Source of the DNA: Acetobacter cibinongensis
GTDB lineage: Bacteria; Pseudomonadota; Alphaproteobacteria; Acetobacterales; Acetobacteraceae
Length of the DNA stretch: 64,000 nt
Direction: 5' to 3'
Assembly (NCBI RefSeq): GCF_000963925.1
Contig: NZ_BAMV01000005.1
Location: 1 to 64,000 of the forward strand
Position numbers and translations under genes: made by a program. The notes under the pieces were generated by a model that was not told the origin of the DNA, did no database searches, and saw only the letters and a program-made list of their open reading frames with translations. Position 1 is the first letter of the stretch. The number at the start of each line of letters is the position of its first letter. Positions 38,301 through 47,600 of this stretch are shown in pieces.

Positions 38301-38359
38301 CGCTGCTCTTTGGTCAGGGACGCATCCTGCCACACAAAACCTGTGTAAAATGCTGCCAT
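35306..38359 (-). CDS. Large bifunctional glycosyltransferase (TPR-like, GT2 and GT4 domains)
   Basis: A 1017-residue protein. Residues about 1-140 are helical and TPR-like (AWDWLERANRQAPDNPHVMF). A linker of about 230 residues follows. About residues 370-640 form a GT2 domain: TIIIPVFKGYTVTMACLEAV, VNDASPDV and LLNSDTLVPDGWVAEL, the last holding the DxD-like metal site. About 650-1017 form a GT-B domain (LLITHPYGGGVERVVQSH, then LCVIGGIGMEKGYAVLHQAA). Two transferases in one chain suggest ordered addition of two sugars to one glycan. It is upstream of the basic-tail gene and downstream of the Sel1 gene, same strand. AT content is higher than in neighbours in parts, a possible sign of transfer. 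Confidence 0.85.
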   Translation of the reverse strand: MAAFYTGFVWQDASLTKEQRAVIASEAAQKSFRLGVESWTAGKPEKAWDWLERANRQAPDNPHVMFALVLARQAAGDRDGVLALLHALVQRFDFQEGWFLLATFQDAYGYLQDALKSLSYVLSNFAYSPEVGELADKLCQKAGLSGWYGLATDGELVSGKALQAVRPTLFFDHVKTSVKKKNGGWYCPDGWCLTQHIQVTAQGYSGILGGAFDVGKITRCEGLVRADPSGITGWAWLPYNAEEAPVLRVLCGDRKKELFSFVAEELSQTVITDRPVARYRHVAIPWDILPEGMVHILGPDRRDLAGSPLDARKIAMGGQFIASCLSQKSNEHLIATNLRALPFLPLPYCKEQIVEPDYNNKKFPLTIIIPVFKGYTVTMACLEAVQKTTCRTKIKIIVVNDASPDVILCNSVKKFCEESHWLYIEHTVNQGFPQAVNTGLEAAAGHDVILLNSDTLVPDGWVAELRSIAYSEKNIGTVTPFSNDASILSYPSREQKNPVPTMDSVEVFMQVAQAANKGQAYDIPTGNGFCLYIRQDCLRQTGVFRDDVFAQGYGEENDFCMRAYALGWQHKAAVGAFVAHIGSASFGESRIELIKRNSDILEALHPGYHAMVADWIKQDPLFEARRRMDLVRFRQKTSSRPHKNTSVLLITHPYGGGVERVVQSHAKAYVKKSLRCLILRPTESGCILEESCDPDSFPSLQFRLPEDWALLKRVLKAEAVRKIEVHHLVGYSPLLYTLPQDLDCSYDVHIHDYMWFCQRISLLGSDGDYCGEPDTDGCTKCLSLAGAQGGEAMDVPEFLARSEVFLRQARRVYAPSQDVAARMARHFPSLLCHVRPLENDAKSVPYGGSPRTPVKFVVGRGALSSPTGNKRVRLCVIGGIGMEKGYAVLHQAALDAAMRDLPLEFVIVGHTPHDQLLLDTGRVFITGEYREEDAVQLIASTASDAAFLPSIWPETWCFTVGLAWRAGLAVLAFDHGAPAERIRATGRGILLDLNLRGAALNEVLIKTVLSGKTAMAQ

Positions 38360-38396
38360 TTTTACAACTTTCTACACAGAGCACACAGTATGTGCG

Positions 38397-40187
38397 TCAA
38401 CCTTGTTCTGACACACTCATTTTCTCTTGGTCTTCCAGGTCAGCAAGTTCGCTGGCTGCTTGCGTTACATCCTGCGCTTTTGCTTTGGCATACCATTTTT
38501 TTGCTTGCACGATGTTTTTGTCACCAGCCAAGCCAAGCGCCAGATAACGACCCATCATAAGCTGGGCAGCAGCATTGCCGCGCTGCGCTGCCTGTAGGAA
38601 CCAGCTTTGCGCCACAGCACGATCCTGCGGAACGTCGTGACCACCGCCATACATTGCCCCCACAGAAAACATGGCCCAAACCTGACCGGATTTTGCAGCG
38701 TTTTCATAAAGCTTCAGGGCTTCCAGGTGGTTTTTACTTCCGCCTTCACCTCTTACCAACAAGTCAGCATAAGCCACTTGAGCCTCAATCATGCCCGCGT
38801 CAGCCGCTTTCTTTATCCAGGCACGCCCTTCTTCAGCATCTTTTTCGGTACCACGTCCATTCAACAGCATGGTGCCATACCAATACTGGGCATTTACAAC
38901 GCGTTCTGCTGCTTTATGTAGCCACTTAAGGGCTTCGGCCTCATCGGGCTGCGTACCTACCCCTTGAGCGAGACAAACACCAAAATTGAATGCAGATAAA
39001 TAGTCGCCTTGTTCTGCCTTGACCTGATAAGCGCTCAGAATTTCCTGTCCGGCTTCAGGAGAAATTTTCCCCTGCAACAACAGATTCCCCAAACCGGCAG
39101 CGGCATCACCATTGCCTTGTTCAACCGCAATTTTGAACCAACGCTCTGCCTCCTGCATATCCTGCGGAACGGCAACACCTTCTTGGTACAACGTGCCCAA
39201 CGTATAACTAGCGGCTGAATGACCATGGTCAGACGCATACCGATACCAGGCAATGGCTTCTGCATAATTGGGTGGCATATCGCCCCCCCGCCCGTACATA
39301 TCCCCAAGGGTAGCCGCTGCTTCAGCATCGCCTGCCAACGCAGCACGCCGCAGCCAGGTTTCACCACGCACTGTGTCTCGCTCAACGCCTTGGCCAAGCA
39401 TGAGCGCTACACCATATTTGGCCTGCGCACTGGAAACATGGTGTTCCGCAGCCTGTGCATAATACTGCATCGCTTCTGTTATGCTGGCGTCTCGCCCTAA
39501 CCCGCGTTCAGCCAGAACACCCATGAGATAGAGTGCGGTCCCAAGACCTTTTTGCGCTGCTTTATCAAGTTCTATAGCAGCCTGTGCGTACTCTTCATCC
39601 GATTGAGCCGCATTGAGCGCTGCTATACCAAGGCCCAGATTACCTTGAATGCACCCAGCCTGCGCTGCTTTCTGATACCAAAGCAATCCTTCATCAGGGT
39701 TACGGATATCTTCCGGACCATTACAAAGAATATAGCCATACATGGCCTGCGCATCGGGGTTTTCGCCCTCAGCAGCTTGTTTAGCCCAAAACGCAGCCTT
39801 GCGGTAATCTGGCTCGGGTTTGACTTCAGGGGTTTGTGCTTCATCAAAGACTGAAACACTACTTTGGTCTGCTTCCGCCTCTGCTGGAAGACCATATAAA
39901 TAGAGCGTGGCAAGAATAAAACCTGCCTGCCCCCAGCCTTGTTTTGCTGCCCGTCTTGTCCAGCGTACCCCCTCTATAAGATTGGGGGGAGCTCCTGTCG
40001 CATTGAGATAGGCCTGCCCGACAAGAAACTGCGCCTCGGCACTCCCTTCCCGTGCAAGAACAGAAAGTTGCGAAAAGCCTTTTGCAGCATCGTCCGGGTC
40101 TTCCATCAGGGCTTTGGCGCGCAGTAGCCTGTCCTCTAGTGAAGACCTGTTACGCCCCAAAATACGCTTGAACAGACCCAGAACCAT
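38397..40187 (-). CDS. Sel1-like repeat protein
   Basis: A 596-residue protein made almost wholly of Sel1-like repeats, for example AEAQFLVGQAYLNATGAPPN, AQAKYGVALMLGQGVERD and AAAGLGNLLLQGKISPE, roughly a dozen or more units. Such solenoids act as protein-interaction scaffolds. No signal peptide is seen (MVLGLFKRILGRN start), so it is probably cytoplasmic. It lies 52 bases downstream of the HlyD-type gene and 37 bases upstream of the large glycosyltransferase gene, likely in one transcript with them. Confidence 0.9.
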   Translation of the reverse strand: MVLGLFKRILGRNRSSLEDRLLRAKALMEDPDDAAKGFSQLSVLAREGSAEAQFLVGQAYLNATGAPPNLIEGVRWTRRAAKQGWGQAGFILATLYLYGLPAEAEADQSSVSVFDEAQTPEVKPEPDYRKAAFWAKQAAEGENPDAQAMYGYILCNGPEDIRNPDEGLLWYQKAAQAGCIQGNLGLGIAALNAAQSDEEYAQAAIELDKAAQKGLGTALYLMGVLAERGLGRDASITEAMQYYAQAAEHHVSSAQAKYGVALMLGQGVERDTVRGETWLRRAALAGDAEAAATLGDMYGRGGDMPPNYAEAIAWYRYASDHGHSAASYTLGTLYQEGVAVPQDMQEAERWFKIAVEQGNGDAAAGLGNLLLQGKISPEAGQEILSAYQVKAEQGDYLSAFNFGVCLAQGVGTQPDEAEALKWLHKAAERVVNAQYWYGTMLLNGRGTEKDAEEGRAWIKKAADAGMIEAQVAYADLLVRGEGGSKNHLEALKLYENAAKSGQVWAMFSVGAMYGGGHDVPQDRAVAQSWFLQAAQRGNAAAQLMMGRYLALGLAGDKNIVQAKKWYAKAKAQDVTQAASELADLEDQEKMSVSEQG

Positions 40188-40238
40188 AAATTACCTCTTC
40201 CTATACAAGAATCTTTCTATTTGTAAGCAGAGGTTCTC

Positions 40239-41684
40239 TTAAGGTTCGCGCATACCATTACTCATGAGTGGCATGAAGTTATTGAGCAGATACTGCATGA
40301 TAGTCCGCTTACCAACCTTAATGTCTGCTGTAACAGGCATACCCGGCTGTGGATGGAAGAAGCTGGGTACACCACGCAATGTGTAACGATCAATCTTCAT
40401 GCGAACACGGTAAAAAGACTTCCCTGTTGCATCAGGTGTTACCCCACCCTGCTGAGCATCCTCGTTTGCTACAAAGGAATCAGCACTGATGGTTCTTACG
40501 ACTGCATCCGCGCCACCATATTGCTGATAGGGAAAGGTCGCGAATTTTACGAGTGCTTTGTCACCAAGCTTAACAAACCCGACATCCTTGCCGGAAAGAA
40601 CTGCTTCTACTTCCAGACCTTTACCCACAGGCACAAGCGTCATAATACGCTGCGCTGCATTGACAACCGACCCAACAGATACCTTGCCAATACTCAGGAC
40701 CACAGCATCTTCGTCTGCTTTAAGAGCAACCAAGCTATTATGCAGAACCGCTTTACGGTACATACTGTCAGACTCTGCTGCACTATGTTCTGCCTTGATC
40801 AAGTTTTGATAGACCTCGGCTTTCCAGCTTTGAGTATATCCTTCCTTCTCAGCCACTTGAGCTGCAAGCTTGTTACGCGTTGAAGCGGCCTGCTGCTGCG
40901 CAGCAATCTGCGATCTTTCCGTTTCCATTAGAGTGCTTTGCGCACCTAACGTAGATAGCTTGCTGCCAACCTGATCTTTCTGAAGTTGCATACGCATTTT
41001 ATGCACATCGGCAGCAACTTTGGTTTGAGCGGCATACATTGCCGCACTGGCTTCGTAGCCTTGCAGGTCATGCTGTAAACTGGCGATCTGCTTGTCATAG
41101 TTTGCTATTTTTGCGTCATATTCAGCTTTGCGACGCAGGAAAGCTTCCCCCTGCCTGACTGAGGCAGGTTGTTGCAGATCAACTTGATAAGACTTGCCTT
41201 CCGCTTCCGCTTTCAGACGCGCCACTTCCGCTTGATACTGGTCATTCTGCGCTCGCATATTGTCAATATCAGCACCCGTCGTTGTCGGGTCGAGGTGAGC
41301 GAGAACATCACCCTTTTTGACAAAGTCACCCTCTTTAACATCGATGGACCGTATAATCGACGTATCTAAAGGCTGTATGACAAGAGAGTTCTCGACTGAA
41401 ATCAACTGCCCCTGTGTAGAGACAACACGATCAAGAGGAAAAACAGCCATAGCCGTGACAGACGAGAGGACGAGGGCACCAATCACCCACACAATATATT
41501 GCGCGGAAGCCGTAGGCGGCATGTTGACAAGTGCCGCGGTTGGAGAGTGGAACTCCAGCAGCGCAATAGGCATATCACCCTGTGCATAGGGATCGTCCGC
41601 CTGACGCAGAAAATCAACGCTGTTTCTTTCCACACCGTCAGAATTGGATTCCTGCCCGGCGGGAATTACATCATTCTCGCTCAT
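40239..41684 (-). CDS. HlyD family type I secretion periplasmic adaptor
   Basis: A 481-residue membrane fusion protein. One membrane segment lies about residues 66-85 (YIVWVIGALVLSSVTAMAVF). Then come the barrel-sandwich hybrid (VEGDFVKKGDVLAHLDPT), a long coiled-coil hairpin (about 130-300), and the C-terminal beta-barrel with RVRMKIDRYTLRGV and MPVTADIKVGKRTIMQYLL. It links the inner-membrane ABC exporter to an outer-membrane TolC channel. ATG start follows GGAAGGAG by eight bases; its gene begins 3 bases after the exporter stop. No TolC gene is in the window. Confidence 0.93.
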   Translation of the reverse strand: MSENDVIPAGQESNSDGVERNSVDFLRQADDPYAQGDMPIALLEFHSPTAALVNMPPTASAQYIVWVIGALVLSSVTAMAVFPLDRVVSTQGQLISVENSLVIQPLDTSIIRSIDVKEGDFVKKGDVLAHLDPTTTGADIDNMRAQNDQYQAEVARLKAEAEGKSYQVDLQQPASVRQGEAFLRRKAEYDAKIANYDKQIASLQHDLQGYEASAAMYAAQTKVAADVHKMRMQLQKDQVGSKLSTLGAQSTLMETERSQIAAQQQAASTRNKLAAQVAEKEGYTQSWKAEVYQNLIKAEHSAAESDSMYRKAVLHNSLVALKADEDAVVLSIGKVSVGSVVNAAQRIMTLVPVGKGLEVEAVLSGKDVGFVKLGDKALVKFATFPYQQYGGADAVVRTISADSFVANEDAQQGGVTPDATGKSFYRVRMKIDRYTLRGVPSFFHPQPGMPVTADIKVGKRTIMQYLLNNFMPLMSNGMREP

Positions 41685-41687
41685 GGC

Positions 41688-43949
41688 TTATTCTCCTTCC
41701 GCAATCAGAGAAGATCTATCATCGGGTTTTCCCGCAGAGCGACCTTCTGTGTGACGGTTTTGCTGCATCCACAACGTACGATAAATATCACAGCGCTCAA
41801 GTAGGACATCATGCGGCGCGATATCTACAACCGCCCCCCGATCCATGACGCATATCTGGTCACAGTTGACCAGAGACGACAGACGATGAGACACGATGAC
41901 CATGGTTCTACCCTGACCAATCCGTTCAAGGTTGGCGTTCACCAAAGCTTCACTTTCCGGATCAAGGGCAGAGGTCGCCTCATCCAGGATCATAAGTTTG
42001 GGATCCGTAATGACAGCACGTGCAATAGCAAGCCGCTGACGTTGCCCCCCGGAAATATTGGTAGAACCTTCTTCAATAAAGGTTTCATATCCCGCCGGCA
42101 TACGCTCGATAAACTCTTCTGCACCCGCCATACGGGCAGCACGGATAACATCGTCAATTGTAAAACCAGGGCGGCCCGCCGTTATATTCTCACGAATTGT
42201 CCCGCGGAAAAGAAAGTTATCCTGCAGCACAACCCCGAAAGAGCGACGAAGATGCGTCAGATTGATCTCACGCAAATCAATCCCATCGAGCTTCAGATAA
42301 CCCGTATAAGACCGACTGACACCTTGCAGAAGCCGCGTAATGGTAGACTTACCCGAACCGCTTCGACCGACCAGACCCAACATGGTCCCTGCGGGGATCT
42401 CAAAATTGACGTCCTTCAGCGCAAGCGTGGTAGCTCCTGGATAGGAGAAGTTCACATCTTCGAAGGATAACGCACCTTTGATAGGCGGACGCATGCCGGT
42501 TGTCAGCGCCTTGGTTTCTGTCGGCTGATTCAGCACAGATGCCGCTTCGCCCAGAGACGTCATGACTTCCGTATAATCATCCATGAGTTTTGCCAAACCA
42601 ACAAGGGGCGTCGCAACACGCCCACCAAGCATCATGAATGCGACCAAACCACCAGCACCAACAGAAGACGGACTCACAAGCGCCAAATAAGCACCGATAA
42701 TAATAATACCGCGACTAATAAACATATCTAAAGGCATAACAAGCGTTTGAGGCCAGTTTTGTATACGTCCAGAAGCCAACTTCCAGCGCACAACACGCGC
42801 CGTCATTTCATCCCAAACTTGCTTGCGACTATTTTCCAAAGCGAGCGTTTTCAGTGTTCGAATACCGGCAACAGTTTCATACAATATTGCACCACGGTCA
42901 CGTTCTGCTTCAATCTGCTTGTTCATTATTTTTGTTAGTGGCGCCGTGAAAATAACGACTATCAAACCAATCAAACCGGCAGCCGCAACAGTCATCCATG
43001 CCAGAGTAGAACTAAGATAAAACAAAAACGGCAGAATAACGATAAGCGTAAATAGGTCCAGGAATGTCATCATCAACTTCCCGGTCAAAAAATCACGCAC
43101 TTTGTAAATAGCCATGACACGCCCCAGCATATTACCGGTCTGCTGGCGTTCAAAATACTCAAGAGGCAATGAAACGAGACGGCTAAACAAGTGCAGCGAA
43201 AGACGCGCGTCCACTCGTGTTGACAAAATCAATGACAGTTCACGCCGACCATACGACAGCAAAACTTCATAAAAAGAAAAAACAAACACAATACCAGCAA
43301 TGGAAACAAGAGTCGCCATTGAGTGGTAATTGACCACCTTATCCACCACCTGCATAACAATAAGCGGTGGGAATATTTGAAGAATACTAAGAGTCATGGA
43401 GGCAATAGCAATGTCGCGCAAAGATTTTTTCTCGCGCAGCACCATCTTGGCAAACCAGCCAAAATTGATAGGGGCCTCGGCTTCTGATTGCCCCACCCTT
43501 CCTTTGACAAGAAGCACATCCCCTGTCCAGATACGTCCCAGACGGAGTTCATCCACAGCAACAGGAACCGCGCCCTCCCCTTTCATAGGGTCTCTTAGCC
43601 ACACAATCCCTTTTTCAGGCGAGGCTCCGACCATCAGCGCGGCGGATCCATCGCGGAACATCAGTACGATGGGGGGAGTGTTGGTCATTCGTACCAGATA
43701 GCGCCATTTAATGCGCATCCCCTTAGCCGCGGCACCCTGATCTCTCAGCCAACGTGCCAAAGTAGCTGGAGATGGACTGTCTTCACCTGGTTCAGCGGCA
43801 AAATCATGAATATCAAGTTCGAGACCATGATATTTTGCAGCCGCCATAGCCGCCCGCAAGCGGATCATTGCAGGGTGGACACGCTCAGTACCGTGAGACG
43901 AATGGGAGGAAGAGCCGGCAACCTCAGGCACATGATCAGACTGGTTCAC
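41688..43949 (-). CDS. Type I secretion ABC permease/ATPase with a C39-like domain
   Basis: About 753 residues. The N-terminal region (about 25-150) aligns with C39 peptidase-like domains but has no catalytic Cys, so it is the HlyB/RTX-type substrate-binding form, not a GG-leader protease. A six-segment membrane domain follows, then the ATPase: Walker A GLVGRSGSGKSTITRLL, signature NISGGQRQRLAIARAV, Walker B LMILDEATSALDPES. Start is GTG at 43949 with AAGGG six bases upstream; GTG at 43976 is an alternative. First gene of the block; it exports an unfolded protein with a C-terminal signal, not identified here. Confidence 0.93.
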   Translation of the reverse strand: MNQSDHVPEVAGSSSHSSHGTERVHPAMIRLRAAMAAAKYHGLELDIHDFAAEPGEDSPSPATLARWLRDQGAAAKGMRIKWRYLVRMTNTPPIVLMFRDGSAALMVGASPEKGIVWLRDPMKGEGAVPVAVDELRLGRIWTGDVLLVKGRVGQSEAEAPINFGWFAKMVLREKKSLRDIAIASMTLSILQIFPPLIVMQVVDKVVNYHSMATLVSIAGIVFVFSFYEVLLSYGRRELSLILSTRVDARLSLHLFSRLVSLPLEYFERQQTGNMLGRVMAIYKVRDFLTGKLMMTFLDLFTLIVILPFLFYLSSTLAWMTVAAAGLIGLIVVIFTAPLTKIMNKQIEAERDRGAILYETVAGIRTLKTLALENSRKQVWDEMTARVVRWKLASGRIQNWPQTLVMPLDMFISRGIIIIGAYLALVSPSSVGAGGLVAFMMLGGRVATPLVGLAKLMDDYTEVMTSLGEAASVLNQPTETKALTTGMRPPIKGALSFEDVNFSYPGATTLALKDVNFEIPAGTMLGLVGRSGSGKSTITRLLQGVSRSYTGYLKLDGIDLREINLTHLRRSFGVVLQDNFLFRGTIRENITAGRPGFTIDDVIRAARMAGAEEFIERMPAGYETFIEEGSTNISGGQRQRLAIARAVITDPKLMILDEATSALDPESEALVNANLERIGQGRTMVIVSHRLSSLVNCDQICVMDRGAVVDIAPHDVLLERCDIYRTLWMQQNRHTEGRSAGKPDDRSSLIAEGE

Positions 43950-44091
43950 GAATAACCCTTTTGATAAAACCAACACTCTTCAACCGGCCTCTCCCTGTAA
44001 TACAGGAGCCAGCAGGCCCCTATATGACAGCGAGAGGCACTGACCTCCAAGTGTTTCTACACAAAAAAAAGAAGTTTGTTTGTTATGTCAG

Positions 44092-44442
44092 TCAGGATTG
44101 ACAGGAAAACCGGCTAGAAACCGCCTTTAATCCATAAAATCCAATAACCAGATTATCTCTTGCCAGATTTTCTTGCACGAGAGCTCTTTCTTCTGCCGAA
44201 CAAATAATAACCAGGTTGGAAAAATACTTACACAGCCCTTTGACGCGCTCCTGAAATAAGGCAACCAGAGCATGACCCAGCCCATTGAGGCGTATGCAGC
44301 ACGGGCAACTACCTGGATGCAGCATGTCAGAAGCCTGCCGAATCTGCCCCACCCAGACCCGACTGACCAACCAGCCCGCATCCTCTACCGGCACAGCCCC
44401 TACAAAAAAGACAGCGCTCTGTGCTTTTTCCACGTCACACAT
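44092..44442 (-). CDS. Small P-loop-less CobW/G3E-like protein
   Basis: A 116-residue reading frame from ATG 44442; the frame stays open to 44604. It resembles the first third of CobW/YjiA-type G3E GTPases. The CxCC metal motif (SCPCC) is followed by IRLNGLGHALVALF, then after 27 residues the LVII strand and a D..V...Y.L..V pattern (ARDNLVIGFYGLKAV), all in YjiA-like spacing. The N-terminal GxxxxGKTT P-loop is replaced by FVGAVPVEDAGWLV, and the segment between it and CxCC is shortened. It may be a metal-binding remnant or a decaying gene. No ribosome site is obvious. It is divergent from metH; a B12-box-like sequence lies just upstream. Family match is by eye. Confidence 0.45.
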   Translation of the reverse strand: MCDVEKAQSAVFFVGAVPVEDAGWLVSRVWVGQIRQASDMLHPGSCPCCIRLNGLGHALVALFQERVKGLCKYFSNLVIICSAEERALVQENLARDNLVIGFYGLKAVSSRFSCQS

Positions 44443-44473
44443 ATCGTGCGGGGTGAGAATGCTGAGCGGAATA

Positions 44474-44490
44474 CGGGGGTCTCCTGACCC
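44474..44490 (-). promoter_or_regulatory. B12-box-like sequence, possible cobalamin riboswitch remnant
   Basis: The minus strand reads GGGTCAGGAGACCCCC, close to the B12-box consensus rGYCAGGAGACCkGCC of cobalamin riboswitches. It lies 32 bases before the CobW-like start and faces that gene, not metH. Upstream on the minus strand there is GGGGAA and an AGTAAGG segment, but the other conserved aptamer parts (CCCGCAACTGTAA, GCCACTG) are not clear. It may be a degenerate aptamer or a chance match. Confidence 0.35.
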
Positions 44491-44602
44491 TCTCCATGCC
44501 AGCGCACTGGTGGACAGGGCGGCCTTACTCTGGAATAACGGCTTGCCCGCTTGGCCTAGGCCTGATGGGCGCTTCCCCTCACTTTCCTGCTTCATGGATG
44601 CC

Positions 44603-47600
44603 ATGCCTACTCGTCTTCCGCTTCTCGATGCCCTGCGTGATCAGGTCCTGCTGTGTGATGGTGGGATGGGATCACGCATCCAGATGCTTGATCTGGACCT
44701 GACGCGTGATTACTGGGGGCAGGAAAATTGTACTGAAATCCTGACTCTCTCACGCCCTGAACTCATACGCGAAATCCACCGTGGCTACTATGAAGCCGGA
44801 GCGGATATGGTGGAAACCAATACTTTTGGTGGTTCGCCTATTACTTTGAGCGAATTTGGGCTGTCAGACAAGACACGGGAAATCAATCGGTCCTCCGCCA
44901 TTCTGGCGCGTGAAGCAGCGGATAGTTTTGCAGACGGTCGCAGCCGGTATGTTCTGGGCTCCATCGGGCCGGGCACCAAGCTGCCTTCTCTGGGAAATGT
45001 TGATTACGATACGCTGGAAGCCGCCTTGGCCGAGCAGGGGCGCGGGCTTATTGAGGGTGGGGTGGATGCCTTCCTGATTGAAACCTGTCAGGACACGCTT
45101 CAGATTAAAGCCGCCGTCAACGGCATGAAAATTGCCCGGGCGGAAATGGGTGTGACAACGCCTATTTTCGTACAGGTTACCGTTGAAACAACGGGTACCC
45201 TGCTTGTTGGCCCCGACATTGCGGCTGCTGCGACCGTCATTCATAGCCTTGATGCAGACCTGATTGGCCTGAACTGTGCCACCGGCCCGCAGGAAATGGC
45301 GGAACACGTTCATTGGCTGTCTGAAAACTGGCCGCGCCTTATTTCCGTGCTCCCGAACGCAGGCCTGCCGGAACTGGTGGACGGCAAGACCCACTACCCT
45401 CTCTCCCCCGAAGATATGGCGACCTGGGTTGAGCGCTTTATCAAGGAAGATGGCATTAACCTGATTGGCGGCTGCTGTGGCACCTCCACGCCGCATATTG
45501 CTGCGTTGGATGCCATGCTGCGCCGCCGTGCAGAGGGTACGGGCAGGCACCGCCCTGCCCCTATTGCCAGAACCTCTGTCTGGGTTCCCTCCGTTGCCAG
45601 CCTGTATACTCAGGTGCCATTACGGCAGGAGAACGCCTATTTCTCTATTGGTGAGCGCTGCAATGCCAACGGCTCAAAAAAATGGCGCGAATTGCAGGAA
45701 GCCCATGACTGGGATGGATGCGTTGCCATAGGCCGGGAGCAGGCTAAAGAGGGCTCTAACGCTCTGGATGTCTGCACGGCATTTGTGGGACGCGACGAGC
45801 GTGCGGAAATGGATGAAGTGATCAAGCGCTTCACATCCTCCGTCAACGCGCCTCTGGTAATTGATTCTACGGAAACGCCCGTTATTGAGGCCGCTCTCAA
45901 ACTGCATGGCGGCAAGCCTATCATCAACTCCATCAATTTTGAGGATGGAGAAGGTCCGGCAGCCGACCGCATGACACTGGCCCGGAAGTTCGGGGCCGCC
46001 GTTGTGGCCTTGACCATTGACGAAGAAGGCATGGCCCGCCGCCCGGAAGACAAGCTGCGCATTGCCACACGCCTGATTGAATTTGCCTGCGAAAAATACG
46101 GCCTACCGCAGTCAGACCTGATGATAGACCCGTTGACCTTCACCATTGCCACCGGCGCGGAAGATGACCGCAAACTGGGTGTATGGACGCTGGAAGGCAT
46201 CAAGATGATTCGGGACAAGTTCCCGGATGTGCAGATTGTGCTGGGGCTGTCCAACATCTCATTCGGCCTGAACCCGGCTGCCCGTGCGGTTCTTAACTCG
46301 GTCTATCTGGACCATGCCGTCAAGGCAGGCATGACGGCCGCCATTGTGCATGTGTCCAAAATCCGCCCGCTGCACATGATTGCACCAGAAGAGGTCAAGG
46401 TTGCGGAAGATCTGATTTTTGACCGCCGCACAGCCGATTATGACCCACTGCAAAAACTGTTGGAGCTGTTTGCAGACCGCAAGGCATCCGAAGCTGTTAA
46501 ACGCAAGGTCGCAGAAACGGTCGAAGAACGCCTGAAAGACCGCATTGTTGATGGTGACCGCAAAGGGCTGGAAGCAGACCTTGAAGAAGCCATGACCAGA
46601 CTGGCGCCGCTCGACATCATCAACACCGTGCTGCTGGATGGCATGAAGGTGGTTGGGGAACTTTTTGGTTCGGGCAAAATGCAGCTTCCGTTTGTGCTGC
46701 AATCTGCCGAGACCATGAAGGCCGCCGTAGCATGGCTTGAACCCCACATGGAGCGCGCTGAAGGGCAGCACCGTGGAACCATTGTGCTGGCCACCGTAAA
46801 AGGTGACGTTCATGATATTGGCAAAAATCTTGTCGATATCATTCTGACCAATAACGGCTACCGCGTGGTTAATCTGGGCATCAAGGTGCCTGTGGCTGAC
46901 ATGATTGAAGCGACAAAGCGCGAAAAAGCTGACGCCATTGGCATGTCCGGGCTTTTGGTGAAGTCCACGGTCATCATGCGCGAAAACCTTGAAGAAATCA
47001 GCCGCGAAGGGCTGGATGTACCGGTGCTGCTTGGGGGCGCTGCCCTAACCCGCAACTATGTGGAAGAAGACTGTGTGGCCGCCTACAACCCCACAGGGCG
47101 CGTGGCTTATGCGCGGGACGCCTTTGATGGGTTGACCCTGATGGACCACATTGCCCAGAACAAGTTTGACGACTACCGGGCCGCCATTGCCAAACGCCGT
47201 GAAGGCAAGGCCACACGCCGTAATGCCCGCACGCCGGAGGCGGCTGAAACACGCGGCTTCACCCCTGTAGACCCGGCACAGACCAAAGCCCGCCGCGCCC
47301 GCATGGTTGCGGATGAGCCTGTCCTGACGCCCCCTTTCTGGGGCAGCAAGGTTATCTCCGCCCCTACCGAGGCCGTGCTACCCTTCCTGAATGACCGCTC
47401 ACTGTACCAGTTCCAGTGGGGGTTCAGAAAGCAGGGACGCTCGCTTGAGGAGTTCATGGTGTGGGCCAAGCAGGAACTGCGCCCTATCCTGCTGCGGATG
47501 CTGGACCTTGCCGCCAAGGATTCTATCCTGAACCCGCAGGCCAGCTACGGGTACTGGAAAGCTGCGGGGGAAGGGAACGACCTGATCCTGTTTGAAGAAG

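Noticed and set aside
44443-44604. N-terminal extension of the CobW-like ORF to 44604
   Set aside because: It overlaps the metH start on the other strand and the B12-box-like sequence; the G3E-like part starts near residue 55 of the long form.
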